DNA from: a virus
DNA length: 48,541 nucleotides
Virus record (IMG/VR): IMGVR_UViG_3300033273_000457
Location: 1-48,541 of that record
Direction: 5' to 3' (one strand)
Made by a program: the position numbers and the translations under genes
Part shown: piece after piece, positions 34,607 to 42,500 of the stretch
Layout of the letters: the number at the start of each line of letters is the position of its first letter
Numbering within the stretch: position 1 is the stretch's first letter
Notes under the pieces: model-generated
What the model saw: only the letters and a program-made list of their open reading frames with translations
The model's database searches: none
What the model was told of the DNA's origin: nothing

Positions 34607-35581
34607 TCAAATTGGAGCTCCTGTAGCACTATCTCTTGGAATAAATCTAGTTCCTGGTCCATTAGTGCTACCCCACTCTTGAACTGGAGTTGAATTATTT
34701 GGTTGCTTTGCTGGTGGTACTTTTGGTTTGGGTGATGGTCTTGTTCCAGCTTGGAACTGCCTTCTATCTGGATTTAGTTCATAAACATAACGAGTATAAT
34801 CAAACTCTACTGTAACCTTAGAAATAGTACTTCCTTCATAAGATAGAGGAACACCACTTATATTGGTTGGGAAAGCATCAATCAAACGATATGTTATTGA
34901 TGATTGTCCTCCCAAAATTCCTCCAGACCTTTGTGGTTGGTCTCTAAAATCACGTTCAAACTTAGAAATAGAAATAATTCTTCTATATGAGTCTGGATAT
35001 CTCAATCTATAGATATCATTACTTTGCTTTGCAGATCCATTGCCAATTGTGCTTGATGGGTATTGCCCAGATTCACCAATTCCACCAGTTCCATGCAATG
35101 GATTTATATAATTCATCCACTCTTCAAATAATCTTATCAATTTATAATCATTATCTACATAAAATGTTAAACTGACTGGAGCAAATACTCTATCTACCGC
35201 AAGTCTTTCAGACATACCTTGAAAGTTGCCTTTAACTTCTCTAGTATTCAGTTGAGATGCAGGTAAGTTTGCCTCAGCACAATAAAAATCATAATATGCG
35301 TTTTTAACAGCATCATTCGTTAAACCAGATGCTTGCAACCACTGATTTAAATTTTCATCACCAGCACTACCATTCACTAAATGTAATGAAACTTTAAATT
35401 GCGATGATTGAGATAATGCACCAAAAACATCTCTTGCCCCAGCAAGGTTAGTTCCTGTATATGGTTCACCACCTCTGGGAGTGGTGGTATTCATATACAA
35501 TGGACCAATGCTAGGATATCCTCTTCCTCTACCTTGTATTTGTGGAAGATTTCCTAATCGGACTAAAGGGTTGTCGGCCAT
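34607..35581 (-). CDS. 54: Tail tube initiator gp54-like, 324 aa
   Basis: The first 45 residues are flexible, then the pattern of T4 gp54 and related tube proteins follows: SQFKVSLHLVNGSAGDENLN, YYDFYCAEANLPASQLNTRE, FAPVSLTFYVDNDYKLIRLF and FEEWMNYINPLHG. Later come ISISKFERDFRDQP and YRLIDAFPTNISGVPLSYEG, with a final VTVEFDYTRYVYELN. T4 gp54 (320 aa) starts tube growth on the baseplate together with gp48, whose homologue is nearby on the plus strand. The last 50 residues are Pro/Asn-rich. The start is divergent from gp4, 37 bases apart. Confidence 0.82.
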   Translation of the reverse strand: MADNPLVRLGNLPQIQGRGRGYPSIGPLYMNTTTPRGGEPYTGTNLAGARDVFGALSQSSQFKVSLHLVNGSAGDENLNQWLQASGLTNDAVKNAYYDFYCAEANLPASQLNTREVKGNFQGMSERLAVDRVFAPVSLTFYVDNDYKLIRLFEEWMNYINPLHGTGGIGESGQYPSSTIGNGSAKQSNDIYRLRYPDSYRRIISISKFERDFRDQPQRSGGILGGQSSITYRLIDAFPTNISGVPLSYEGSTISKVTVEFDYTRYVYELNPDRRQFQAGTRPSPKPKVPPAKQPNNSTPVQEWGSTNGPGTRFIPRDSATGAPI

Positions 35582-35582
35582 T

Positions 35583-35590
35583 TATAAATA
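35583..35590 (+). promoter_or_regulatory. T4-type late promoter, perfect TATAAATA
   Basis: An exact TATAAATA on the plus strand in the divergent gap between gp54 and gp4, 28 bases before the gp4 ATG at 35619. It would start the only plus-strand operon in the window. Confidence 0.75.
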
Positions 35591-35618
35591 TTTTGGAGAT
35601 TATTGTCCTATACTATGT

Positions 35619-36086
35619 ATGCCACATAAAGATGACTCTGGTTACAAGCAAGGAAAATTCCGACCGCAAAAACCAGAGAAATACAAAGGTGACCCAACTA
35701 ATATCGTTTATAGGTCATCTTATGAACTTAAATTTATGCGGTATTGTGACCTTACAGAAAGTGTGAATCAATGGCAATCTGAAGAGTTCTTTATTCCTTA
35801 CCGTTCTCCTATCGACAACAGAATACACCGTTACTTTCCAGACTTCTTTGTAAAATACAAAGATAAAAACGGAAAAAACCGAGTTATGGTGGTTGAAATC
35901 AAACCATTAAAGGACCTGAAAGAACCTGACCCAAACCCTAAAAGAAGGACTAAATCTTGGGTCTACAGTGTCAAGACTTGGGCAATCAACCAAGCAAAAT
36001 GGAAAGCAGCAAAAGAATGGTGTGCTGACAGAAAGTACGAATTTAGGATTTTAACGGAAAAAGAATTGGGGATTACTCTAAAATGA
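35619..36086 (+). CDS. 4: Head completion protein gp4, nuclease-like, 155 aa
   Basis: KYKGDPTNIVYRSSYELKFM (21-40), then QSEEFFIPYRSPIDNRIHRY and FPDFFVKYKDK, follow T4 gp4 closely (about 150 aa, head completion). The pattern E36, D75, E93-x-K95 (PDFF and VEIKP) is that of a PD-(D/E)XK nuclease fold. It acts at the end of head assembly, before the tail joins. I chose the ATG at 35619 because the T4 similarity begins at GKFRPQKP; the longer frame upstream overlaps gp54. No clear ribosome site is seen. It starts an operon with gp48 and gp53. Confidence 0.9.
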   Translation: MPHKDDSGYKQGKFRPQKPEKYKGDPTNIVYRSSYELKFMRYCDLTESVNQWQSEEFFIPYRSPIDNRIHRYFPDFFVKYKDKNGKNRVMVVEIKPLKDLKEPDPNPKRRTKSWVYSVKTWAINQAKWKAAKEWCADRKYEFRILTEKELGITLK

Positions 36087-36319
36087 CCAATGACCATAAT
36101 CAGGACGATGAAATCTTCTATACAATAGAAGTTCCATATGAAGATGTTCGTCTTTTATATCATTGTGTCCAAGAAACCATTAGAACATGGCCTGGTTCAC
36201 CTGCAAGACCAGCAGAAGAGCAAATACACTTAAAAAACCTAAGAGATAACCTATATAGAGCAGTCTTAGACTATAGTTTTAACTTTACAGAGTCTGATAA
36301 GAAAGATAAGGATGGCTGA
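36083..36319 (+). CDS. Hypothetical 78-aa phage protein
   Basis: Starts MTNDHNQDDEIFYTIEVPYE. It is helical and acidic at both ends, with VPYEDVRLLYHCVQETIRTW in the middle. Its ATG overlaps the gp4 stop by four bases (ATGA), and its own stop overlaps the next start, so translation is coupled through the operon. It is not a T4 homologue that I recognise. Its location suggests a minor role in head or tail assembly. Confidence 0.75.
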   Translation: MTNDHNQDDEIFYTIEVPYEDVRLLYHCVQETIRTWPGSPARPAEEQIHLKNLRDNLYRAVLDYSFNFTESDKKDKDG

Positions 36320-36824
36320 ATCATTTGGTGTAGCAGAAGCAGTACTGAAAAAAGCAGGTAAAAAATTCAGAAGTGGTAATTGGTATACTGATGCCCTGAT
36401 GAATGAATTGGCACCACTGCAAAGTAAAAATATTCATGAATTTGATACAAGATTCATTGTTCCTGGTGACTTAGTATTTTTTCTCTATTCTGCTAAATAC
36501 CCAGATAAGTACCCATTTTGGGATAGACACCCATTATCCTTCATTATTGATGTAAGTCCCAGAACAGGACATTTTACGGGACTTAATGTTCATTACCTCA
36601 ACCCCCAATATAGAGGGGGATTTGTGAGATCCCTCATAAATAAAACAGGTATTGCAAATCCACCAAAGAAAACGATACACAAGTATCTCTTTAGTGGTGT
36701 TATGACTGAATTATTTAAAGTCCCACAAGGTGACTGGATTGACGTTTCATTATTACCAACTGAGCAGTTTGTTAATAAACTTGGTAAAAAAGTTCCGAAA
36801 TACAGAGTCTGGGATTCCCCATAA
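36312..36824 (+). CDS. Conserved phage protein of unknown function, 170 aa
   Basis: It contains GDLVFFLYSAKYPDKYPFWD followed by RHPLSFIIDVSPRTGHFTGL and NVHYLNPQYRG. This aromatic, proline-containing pattern (FWDRHPL, GLNVHYL) recurs in many T4-like marine phages, but I cannot assign a role. The C-terminus is basic. Its start overlaps the 78-aa gene by 8 bases and its stop overlaps the start of gp48 by one base (TAATG). Position between gp4 and gp48 suggests a tail or DNA-packaging related protein. Confidence 0.75.
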   Translation: MAESFGVAEAVLKKAGKKFRSGNWYTDALMNELAPLQSKNIHEFDTRFIVPGDLVFFLYSAKYPDKYPFWDRHPLSFIIDVSPRTGHFTGLNVHYLNPQYRGGFVRSLINKTGIANPPKKTIHKYLFSGVMTELFKVPQGDWIDVSLLPTEQFVNKLGKKVPKYRVWDSP

Positions 36825-38395
36825 TGGCATTACAAGATATAACAAAACCAAGTTCTCAACCATTTTATACTGGAGCAGACCCAGCAGGTCTTATTAATGA
36901 GAAAAAATATGGTTTAAGATATGACCCAACTACTGGTGATTACGTAGTACAAGAATATGCTATTGAATATGGTCTTTTTGGATCACAGAAAGTTAAGTGG
37001 GGAAATGATGTCCTTTACTCAAATGGAACTTGGTATAAAATAGCAACCATAGATGGTTTCTTATTCGACCAATCTACAAAAGAAGAAACTGTTGCTGCTA
37101 CACAGTTGGCAGATAAAGTTAAAACTGCAGTTTCTAACGCACATAAAGGTGCTGGTGGTAATGCTGGTGGACATGTTGTTCACCCCAGTGTTGCAGTTAG
37201 AGGAAAACCATCAGCAGTCAATGGTCAAATATTTAATCCAAATAGAACACCAACTGTAGTGCTATCTGGTCCATTAGCAGGTCTGGGGGAAAATACTTTA
37301 GACCTAAATTTTGCTAGTGCCAATGAACAAGACCTTTTTGGAAATACTGAACCAGCAAAGGGTTTATTATTCTATCCAGCAACAATTTTAGAAAATCAAC
37401 AAGACCATCTAAGAATTACTCAATATAATTACCAGGCACCATACAAGGATTCTCTTTTTCCAGTAGATTCAAATGGAAAAAGAAAAAGTCCTAATGCTGG
37501 TGAAATTCTTCTGAATGGTTTACAGAGAGGAACAGTAAAAAAAGAAAAAGTAGGATTACCAGTCATACTTCCCATACCAGAGGGAATTTCTGACACCAAC
37601 CAAGCAAGTTGGGGTCCAGAAGGCATGAATAATATGTCTGCTGCTGTTTTGGCAACAATGCTGAAAAATATAGGATTTACTGCTGGTGGACTTGCATTAA
37701 ATGGTGCTTTAAAAGCATTTACTGGTGCAAATGCAATGCCCCTTGCGGCTATGATAGAAATAATAAAAGATTTACCAGCCGATGCGAAAGCAAATCCTCA
37801 AGTGCAATCACAGATTACAGCACAAATTGCTTCAATGGCTTCACAGCAAGCAGGATTTGATATTTCACCAGAAACAATTTTGTCAAGAGGACATGGTGTA
37901 ATCCCAAACCAAAACTTGGAGTTACTCTTTAACAATGTAGCACTTAGACAATTTGAATTTGCCTTTCCGTTCTCACCAAGAAGTAAGCAAGAAGCAAAAA
38001 ATGTTAGAAAAATAATTAGATTCTTTAAGCAAGGTATGGCAGCAAGAATTTCTGCTCAAGGAACTACTTCAGATGCTTCTGCTGCTGCATCGGGTTCAAC
38101 TTCATTATTCCTTGGAAGTCCTAACGTTTTTGAATTGGAGTATATTCATGGTCCTACTGGCAAACACGTTAAGGGATTAAATAGATTTAAAGTATGTGCA
38201 TTAACCAGTATGTCAGTGCAATATGCTGCTGGTGGAATGTATCAGTCATTTGAAGATGGTCAACCAGCACATATGGTAATGGCATTAAGTTTTAATGAAC
38301 TTGAACCTGTATACCACAGTGATTATAGTAGAAAGAGTATAGCTGGCACAGATAGTGAAGGTAGACAGATTTTTGACGACGAAATCGGGTTCTAA
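36824..38395 (+). CDS. 48: Tail tube cap / baseplate protein gp48-like, 523 aa
   Basis: The C-terminal half has the pattern of T4 gp48 and gp54: RQFEFAFPFSPRSKQEAKNV, RKIIRFFKQGMAAR, FLGSPNVFELEYIHGPTGKH, CALTSMSVQYAAGGMYQSFE and AHMVMALSFNELEPVYH. The N-terminal 150 residues and the hydrophobic stretch near 270-310 (AAVLATMLKNIGFTAGGLAL) have no T4 counterpart. At 523 aa it is longer than T4 gp48 (364 aa). T4 gp48 caps the baseplate below the tail tube with gp54. It lies between the 170-aa gene and gp53. Confidence 0.75.
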   Translation: MALQDITKPSSQPFYTGADPAGLINEKKYGLRYDPTTGDYVVQEYAIEYGLFGSQKVKWGNDVLYSNGTWYKIATIDGFLFDQSTKEETVAATQLADKVKTAVSNAHKGAGGNAGGHVVHPSVAVRGKPSAVNGQIFNPNRTPTVVLSGPLAGLGENTLDLNFASANEQDLFGNTEPAKGLLFYPATILENQQDHLRITQYNYQAPYKDSLFPVDSNGKRKSPNAGEILLNGLQRGTVKKEKVGLPVILPIPEGISDTNQASWGPEGMNNMSAAVLATMLKNIGFTAGGLALNGALKAFTGANAMPLAAMIEIIKDLPADAKANPQVQSQITAQIASMASQQAGFDISPETILSRGHGVIPNQNLELLFNNVALRQFEFAFPFSPRSKQEAKNVRKIIRFFKQGMAARISAQGTTSDASAAASGSTSLFLGSPNVFELEYIHGPTGKHVKGLNRFKVCALTSMSVQYAAGGMYQSFEDGQPAHMVMALSFNELEPVYHSDYSRKSIAGTDSEGRQIFDDEIGF

Positions 38396-38397
38396 AA

Positions 38398-39243
38398 ATG
38401 GGATTTTATTTTAGAGAGTTACCAAATATACAATACAGTGCTTCTTTTAAAAATAAGAGAAACATTGATGAGTTTAGTTTAGCAAAAAATCTTTTCAGGC
38501 GTCCTGTACTTAGAGACGATATTTCAAACTCGGTAACTGCATTTACCCAGTATGAAATACGAGATAACGAAAGACCAGACCAAATTTCTCGTAAGTTCTA
38601 TGGAACTCCAGATAATGAATGGATTATTCTTTTAGTCAATAATATTGTTGATGTTAATAGTGAGTGGCCATTAGATAATGACTCACTTTACAAATATATG
38701 CTGGATAAGTATGGTTCTGAAGAAGAACTTAGCAAAATCCACCATTATGAAACAAAAGAATATAGAGATGAATATGACCGTTTAGTTATCAAAGAGGGAA
38801 TCCAAATTGACCCTCCAAAATCACAAGTCATTGAAACCAATACGAGTACTAATAGTTATAGAATAAACGAATTCCCAAGTTCAAAGGGAAATACCGTCAT
38901 TTCTATTAATATGAATCAAAGAATGAAAGTATTTGGAAGAGATGTCACTGCATACTATAATATTACAGATATTCAAACAAATATCTCAAAACTAAAAGTA
39001 AGAAGTCCTGATGGTGAAAGTGAAACTGATGTAAATATATTAAATAGTCTAGCAGCTTGGCCTTCTGGATGGGGTGGAACTCTTTCTGTAGATTTAAGAA
39101 GTGGTGAAGATTTTACAATTGTGATTGAAGATATAATTCTAGATAATAAAGTAGAAGTACCAGAAAGACTTTTTGAAATCACAGGTTCATTAGATGCTAA
39201 TGGTGTAGTTCAACCAACTTTCAACTTTACTAACGAAACATGA
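38398..39243 (+). CDS. 53: Baseplate wedge protein gp53, 281 aa
   Basis: The region ITKFYG-like (DQISRKFYGTPDNEWIILLV, then NNIVDVNSEWPLDNDSLYKY) matches the T4 gp53 motif in which a YG-P-x-x-x-W pattern is followed by an N-rich turn. T4 gp53 is 196 aa; the extra part here is a beta-rich C-terminal extension (residues about 150-281). gp53 joins wedges during baseplate assembly. The ATG lies two bases after the gp48 stop, and the stop overlaps the next gene (ATGA). Confidence 0.85.
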   Translation: MGFYFRELPNIQYSASFKNKRNIDEFSLAKNLFRRPVLRDDISNSVTAFTQYEIRDNERPDQISRKFYGTPDNEWIILLVNNIVDVNSEWPLDNDSLYKYMLDKYGSEEELSKIHHYETKEYRDEYDRLVIKEGIQIDPPKSQVIETNTSTNSYRINEFPSSKGNTVISINMNQRMKVFGRDVTAYYNITDIQTNISKLKVRSPDGESETDVNILNSLAAWPSGWGGTLSVDLRSGEDFTIVIEDIILDNKVEVPERLFEITGSLDANGVVQPTFNFTNET

Positions 39244-39536
39244 CAACTAATTTTCCACATCCAGGCATGAAGGTTTTTATTGAATCTGATGCCCAAATTC
39301 TAGAATTCTTGGATACTAGTAATAATATTCAAACGATTAAAAATGTGAATACTCCTGTCAGTAACTATGAATATGAAGTTAAAGAAAATGAGAAAAAAAG
39401 AAGTATTCAAATTCTAAACCCAGAATTCATAGGACTTGTAGAAACCGATATTAAGAATATGATGAAATATGCTAGGTCTTCGCAATTTGTGAATTCTAAC
39501 ACTAAAAAGGCATATAATCCAAGAACAAGTAGGTAG
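39240..39536 (+). CDS. Hypothetical 98-aa protein after gp53
   Basis: Starts MTTNFPHPGMKVFIESDAQI and is mixed alpha/beta with a charged, basic C-terminus (KKAYNPRTSR). The segment YEYEVKENEKKRSIQILNPE reads like a short beta domain. The 4-base overlap with gp53 and the terminator directly after it make it the last gene of the plus-strand operon. It is probably a small baseplate component; no T4 homologue is recognised. Confidence 0.7.
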   Translation: MTTNFPHPGMKVFIESDAQILEFLDTSNNIQTIKNVNTPVSNYEYEVKENEKKRSIQILNPEFIGLVETDIKNMMKYARSSQFVNSNTKKAYNPRTSR

Positions 39537-39540
39537 CAAA

Positions 39541-39586
39541 AAACCCCCAAATCCTGACAGAGCAAAAATTTGGGGGCAAATTTTTT
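39541..39586. terminator. Bidirectional terminator between the 98-aa gene and gp32
   Basis: CCCCCAAAT (39544-39552) pairs with ATTTGGGGG (39568-39576). On the plus strand the stem is followed by CAAATTTTTT, and on the minus strand by TTTTTT. The two genes converge here, so it can end both. Confidence 0.85.
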
Positions 39587-39620
39587 GGACCTTTTTTGTA
39601 ATTAAAGATCGATTTTGGAA

Positions 39621-40577
39621 TCAGGACTCCGCAAGCTTCTGGAAGTAACTCAGTGCGTCATCCTCATCCTCGTCACTGGAGGACGAAGGACTTGGGGTAA
39701 TGTCTGGGGAGTTGAAGTCCGCAGAGGGCATTGAGGGGGCAGGAGCAGTGCTCTCAGAGAAGTCACCACGACGTTCCCGTTCCCACTGTTCTTCTTCTTC
39801 AACGGTCTCTTGGTCTTGCATCTTAGGTGTACCACGAAGACCGAGAGTGAAGTCAAGACGCTTCTTCAGGTCTTCATAAGACTTGAACTCGGAGGGAGCA
39901 ACGAATGCTTGCAGGTCATGCAGGTCGTTGTAGAGAGTTTCCAGTTCATCATCGTCACCATCAAGCAATGCAGATGGACGTGCGAACTCAGAAGAATCAT
40001 AGTTCCAGTAACCTGCAACTTTCTTCAGTTTCAGTTTGAAGTTAGCACCCTCCCAGAAGTCAAAGGGATTGATGGGTTCATCATCATCAAACTCAGGTTG
40101 CATAGCACCCATAATCTTGTCAAAGATTTTCTTACCAAACTTATAGAGGAAGACTTTACCTTCGTTCTGAGGATTGGCAGGGTCTTTTACAACGTAGATG
40201 TTTGCGTAGTAAGACAGTTTACGTTTTTGCTTACGTGCTTCTTCCTTATCTGCATCACTACCAGAGTTCCAGAGAACACGGTTCTTTTCGCAAACAGGAC
40301 AGGTTCCACCGACAGTGGTGAGGCAGTTGTCAATCAACCAACCACCAGGTCCTTGGAAAGCATGAGACCAGACTTGTACCCAAGGCAGTTCACTACCTTC
40401 TGGTGCGGGCAGGAAACGAATCACTGCGGAACCAACTCCGCTCTTATCCATGACAGGTTTCCAGAAACGGTCATCATCTTTGTTAGAACCGTTAGAATTC
40501 ATTTTTTCTACTTGCTTCACCAGTTTTTCGGTGAGGCTACCCATGCGGGATTGTTTTTTGAGGTCAGCAAAACCCAT
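39621..40577 (-). CDS. 32: Single-stranded DNA-binding protein gp32, 318 aa
   Basis: Starts MGFADLKKQSRMGSLTEKL, a basic N-terminus needed for cooperative binding in T4. The core has RFWKPVMDKSGVGSAVIRFL and a zinc site made of H72 and cysteines C85, C93 and C96 (CLTTVGGTCPVC). The C-terminus is acidic with Ser/Asp repeats (SSSSDEDEDDALSYF), the part that contacts other replication proteins. Length is close to T4 gp32 (301 aa). It follows the DUF1825-like gene and gp59, the loader that binds gp32. It has its own promoter (40628-40657) and a ribosome site GGAG. Confidence 0.95.
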   Translation of the reverse strand: MGFADLKKQSRMGSLTEKLVKQVEKMNSNGSNKDDDRFWKPVMDKSGVGSAVIRFLPAPEGSELPWVQVWSHAFQGPGGWLIDNCLTTVGGTCPVCEKNRVLWNSGSDADKEEARKQKRKLSYYANIYVVKDPANPQNEGKVFLYKFGKKIFDKIMGAMQPEFDDDEPINPFDFWEGANFKLKLKKVAGYWNYDSSEFARPSALLDGDDDELETLYNDLHDLQAFVAPSEFKSYEDLKKRLDFTLGLRGTPKMQDQETVEEEEQWERERRGDFSESTAPAPSMPSADFNSPDITPSPSSSSDEDEDDALSYFQKLAES

Positions 40578-40627
40578 TCGTATTCTCCGTATTGATTGTA
40601 TTAGATGTGTGTCGTATTGACCTACTA

Positions 40628-40657
40628 AGTATAGCAGGTTTGGGGGTCAGTCGTCAA
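40628..40657 (-). promoter_or_regulatory. Promoter of gp32
   Basis: TATACT (40628-40633) preceded by TGC (extended -10), with TTGACG (40652-40657) 18 bases upstream and CCCCC (40642-40646) 8 bases upstream of the -10. The -35 overlaps the end of the DUF1825-like gene. The C-run and -10 resemble the cobS and cobT promoters. T4 gp32 is also transcribed separately from its neighbours. Confidence 0.6.
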
Positions 40658-40982
40658 GTGTGCTCTCAAGATAGTCTATTTGAGACTGCATGAGATCAAA
40701 GAACTTATTGATGCCTTGACCCTTTTGGAGACCAAATAGTTGAGCAGATTCAAGAATTCGTTCTTTCATTTCAACTGCTTCGGGGTCATCTGATAAAGAC
40801 AACCTGAAGATGAAGACTTTTTGTTTCTCTAGAAACTCTCTCATCAAATCTAGTTGTTCACGTTTTGCATCTGCCTCAGCAAATGGCAGTGTCATAACAG
40901 ACTCAAAGAGTTCTTTTTGAAGTTTGTCGAGTTCCTGCACGGATTCTCTTACCACTTCGGAATCGAAAAATTCTCCACTCAT
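40647..40982 (-). CDS. DUF1825-like protein, 111 aa
   Basis: Starts MSGEFFDSEVVRESVQELDK, then EQLDLMREFLEKQKVFIFRL and SLSDDPEAVEMKER. This fits the DUF1825 family of cyanobacteria (FFDSE start, E-Q-x-MR-LEKQK-F-R-L core), and similar genes occur in cyanophages. The function of the family is unknown. It lies between gp59 and gp32, with a 4-base overlap with gp59 (ATGA), which suggests a link to replication or repair. It is helical and acidic. Confidence 0.75.
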   Translation of the reverse strand: MSGEFFDSEVVRESVQELDKLQKELFESVMTLPFAEADAKREQLDLMREFLEKQKVFIFRLSLSDDPEAVEMKERILESAQLFGLQKGQGINKFFDLMQSQIDYLESTLDD

Positions 40983-41575
40983 AGCACGATTTCTTTTAAA
41001 ATTTGCTTACACTTGTTCTCATTGATATTTAGGAAAGGTTTGTACTTTTTTATCTTTGTACTTACGGTTTCCCACACTGGGTCTGACTCCATTTTTTTAT
41101 CAAACCTCTTTGTATATCCAAGAATAATATCCAGGATAACCATTGTCTCTATAGTAATTGCATTCTGTAAATGCTTTTTGAGTATGTCTGGGTGCTGATT
41201 CTTTTTACACTCAAACATAGAGTCAAAATTACCAGACAAAAAAACCTCACTCTCTGTTTTAAACATGTAAGTAAGGCTTTGAATTCGTTTCTGCCAATTA
41301 GTATAGTTTTCTTCACCACTGGCAATTATTTCCCCAATCCATAGTTTACTGGGGTCGGTGCATTGTATAAAGTTGGCAACAAAATATGCCTTGATTTCAT
41401 CATCACTCTTTTGACGAGACATCTTCTCGAAAAAGTATCGGTCCTTTCGTTTATGAAAGGACTGAACAGATGCTCTAGACCTACCACAATACTTAAAGTA
41501 ATCGTAGTTGGGTTTGGTAAAGTGATTCTTTATAGCAAGATAAGTTTTGTAGCAATCAAAAGGTGTCACTTTCAA
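40979..41575 (-). CDS. 59: Helicase loader gp59, 198 aa
   Basis: Sequence features match T4 gp59 (217 aa): TYLAIKNHFTKPNYDYFKYC near the start, then FHKRKDRYFFEKMSRQKSDD (T4 has YQKRRDKYFFQKLSE), SKLWIGEI, and a C-terminal KIKKYKPFLNINENKCKQIL. gp59 loads the replicative helicase gp41 on gp32-covered forks. The start is a TTG at 41575 that overlaps the gp33 stop (TTGA); no in-frame ATG lies nearby that would keep the N-terminus, and a GTG two codons later is an alternative. The order gp33, gp59, gp32 is that of T4. Confidence 0.88.
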   Translation of the reverse strand: MKVTPFDCYKTYLAIKNHFTKPNYDYFKYCGRSRASVQSFHKRKDRYFFEKMSRQKSDDEIKAYFVANFIQCTDPSKLWIGEIIASGEENYTNWQKRIQSLTYMFKTESEVFLSGNFDSMFECKKNQHPDILKKHLQNAITIETMVILDIILGYTKRFDKKMESDPVWETVSTKIKKYKPFLNINENKCKQILKEIVL

Positions 41576-41826
41576 AATTTCAAAGTTGCTCTACTAGTTC
41601 TCTTCAAGAAGTTGAGTTGAATTGCTTCACACTTAAGTTTTTCTTTTAATGGTTTAGAAATTAACTTAGGTACAGTTTCAATCTCAATATTTTTTTCCTC
41701 ACAATAAGTCACAATAGCATCAATATATGTGATTTTAGATGTCTTCACAATATATTCGATGTCCTGTGCAAATCGTTGCGGACATAGAAACTTGTCTTTA
41801 ATAGCATCTTTTATATTGTTTTGCAT
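41572..41826 (-). CDS. 33: Late transcription co-activator gp33-like, 84 aa
   Basis: FAQDIEYIVKTSKITYIDAI, then VTYCEEKNIEIETVPKLISK, matches the gp33 family seen in T4-like phages, in which a short helical domain is followed by a basic C-terminus. gp33 bridges RNA polymerase to the sliding clamp with the late sigma factor gp55 so that late promoters are used. I chose the ATG at 41826, one base after the nuclease stop; a longer frame to 41931 exists but overlaps the nuclease. The position before gp59 matches T4. gp55 itself is not in this window. Confidence 0.75.
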   Translation of the reverse strand: MQNNIKDAIKDKFLCPQRFAQDIEYIVKTSKITYIDAIVTYCEEKNIEIETVPKLISKPLKEKLKCEAIQLNFLKRTSRATLKF

Positions 41827-41827
41827 A

Positions 41828-42499
41828 TTAAGAAGTTCTACTGTTAACAAATTCTCTAATATATTGGACGAGCAATCTGATGTATTTTTCTTTGTCATAC
41901 TTTTCATAGACGACGCATTCTCCATTTTCACATGCCATTAAAATTACAAACTTTTTGACTGAAATACCAGTCATTTCGTGAAGCATACATGCATAAGCAC
42001 AACACTGCACAAAGTAGTGTTCAATCCACTCTTCAGGTTTTGGTTTTTTGGAAGTCTTAAAGTCAATGATTGCTAATTCACCATTGTATTCTGCAATGCA
42101 ATCAACAGTCCCTGCAATCCCTAGATACCGACTAAACAGAGAACCTTCTAAAGCATGAATATTATTTATGTTATCCAGCTCTGGTTTAGCAATCTTGAAT
42201 AAAAATTCAGATAGTGGTTGAACTTTGGGTAGTTCTGGAATATTCAGCAGATAGTTTTCAGTCAACGTATGCATGTCAGTGCCACGACTTGTTGCCTGCT
42301 TTGTAATCTTATCTGCTTTCTCTACTCCGACCTTTTTCCTCCACTGTGCAAAGAACTCTTTGTTCTTATGACTAGTGACTGAAGTAATGGAGACGAGTTT
42401 AACTAACTCGTCTCCATCAGGTACTTTGTAGAACCGAATTCCGTCAATGGTTTCTCGTTCCAGACGAGGTAATTTTAAATCGATGTGGTTAAATTCCAA
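41828..42499 (-). CDS. PD-(D/E)XK (RecB/YqaJ-like) nuclease, 223 aa, probable TTG start
   Basis: A nuclease fold with RGTDMH (about residues 72-77), GTVDCIAEYNGELAIIDFKT (D133, D146-x-K148) and a Q-x-x-x-Y pattern after it (Q165), as in RecB- and Cas4-like exonucleases. Such enzymes process DNA ends during recombination and replication. The reading frame extends 27 codons upstream into phoH; the protein most likely starts at the TTG at 42499, one base after the phoH stop, with AGGA 8 bases before it. It lies between phoH and gp33. Confidence 0.8.
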   Translation of the reverse strand: MEFNHIDLKLPRLERETIDGIRFYKVPDGDELVKLVSITSVTSHKNKEFFAQWRKKVGVEKADKITKQATSRGTDMHTLTENYLLNIPELPKVQPLSEFLFKIAKPELDNINNIHALEGSLFSRYLGIAGTVDCIAEYNGELAIIDFKTSKKPKPEEWIEHYFVQCCAYACMLHEMTGISVKKFVILMACENGECVVYEKYDKEKYIRLLVQYIREFVNSRTS

Positions 42500-42500
42500 A

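Noticed and set aside
36312-36824. Assignment of the 170-aa gene as T4 gp2 or UvsY
   Set aside because: Considered because of the location near gp4, but neither length nor sequence pattern supports it.
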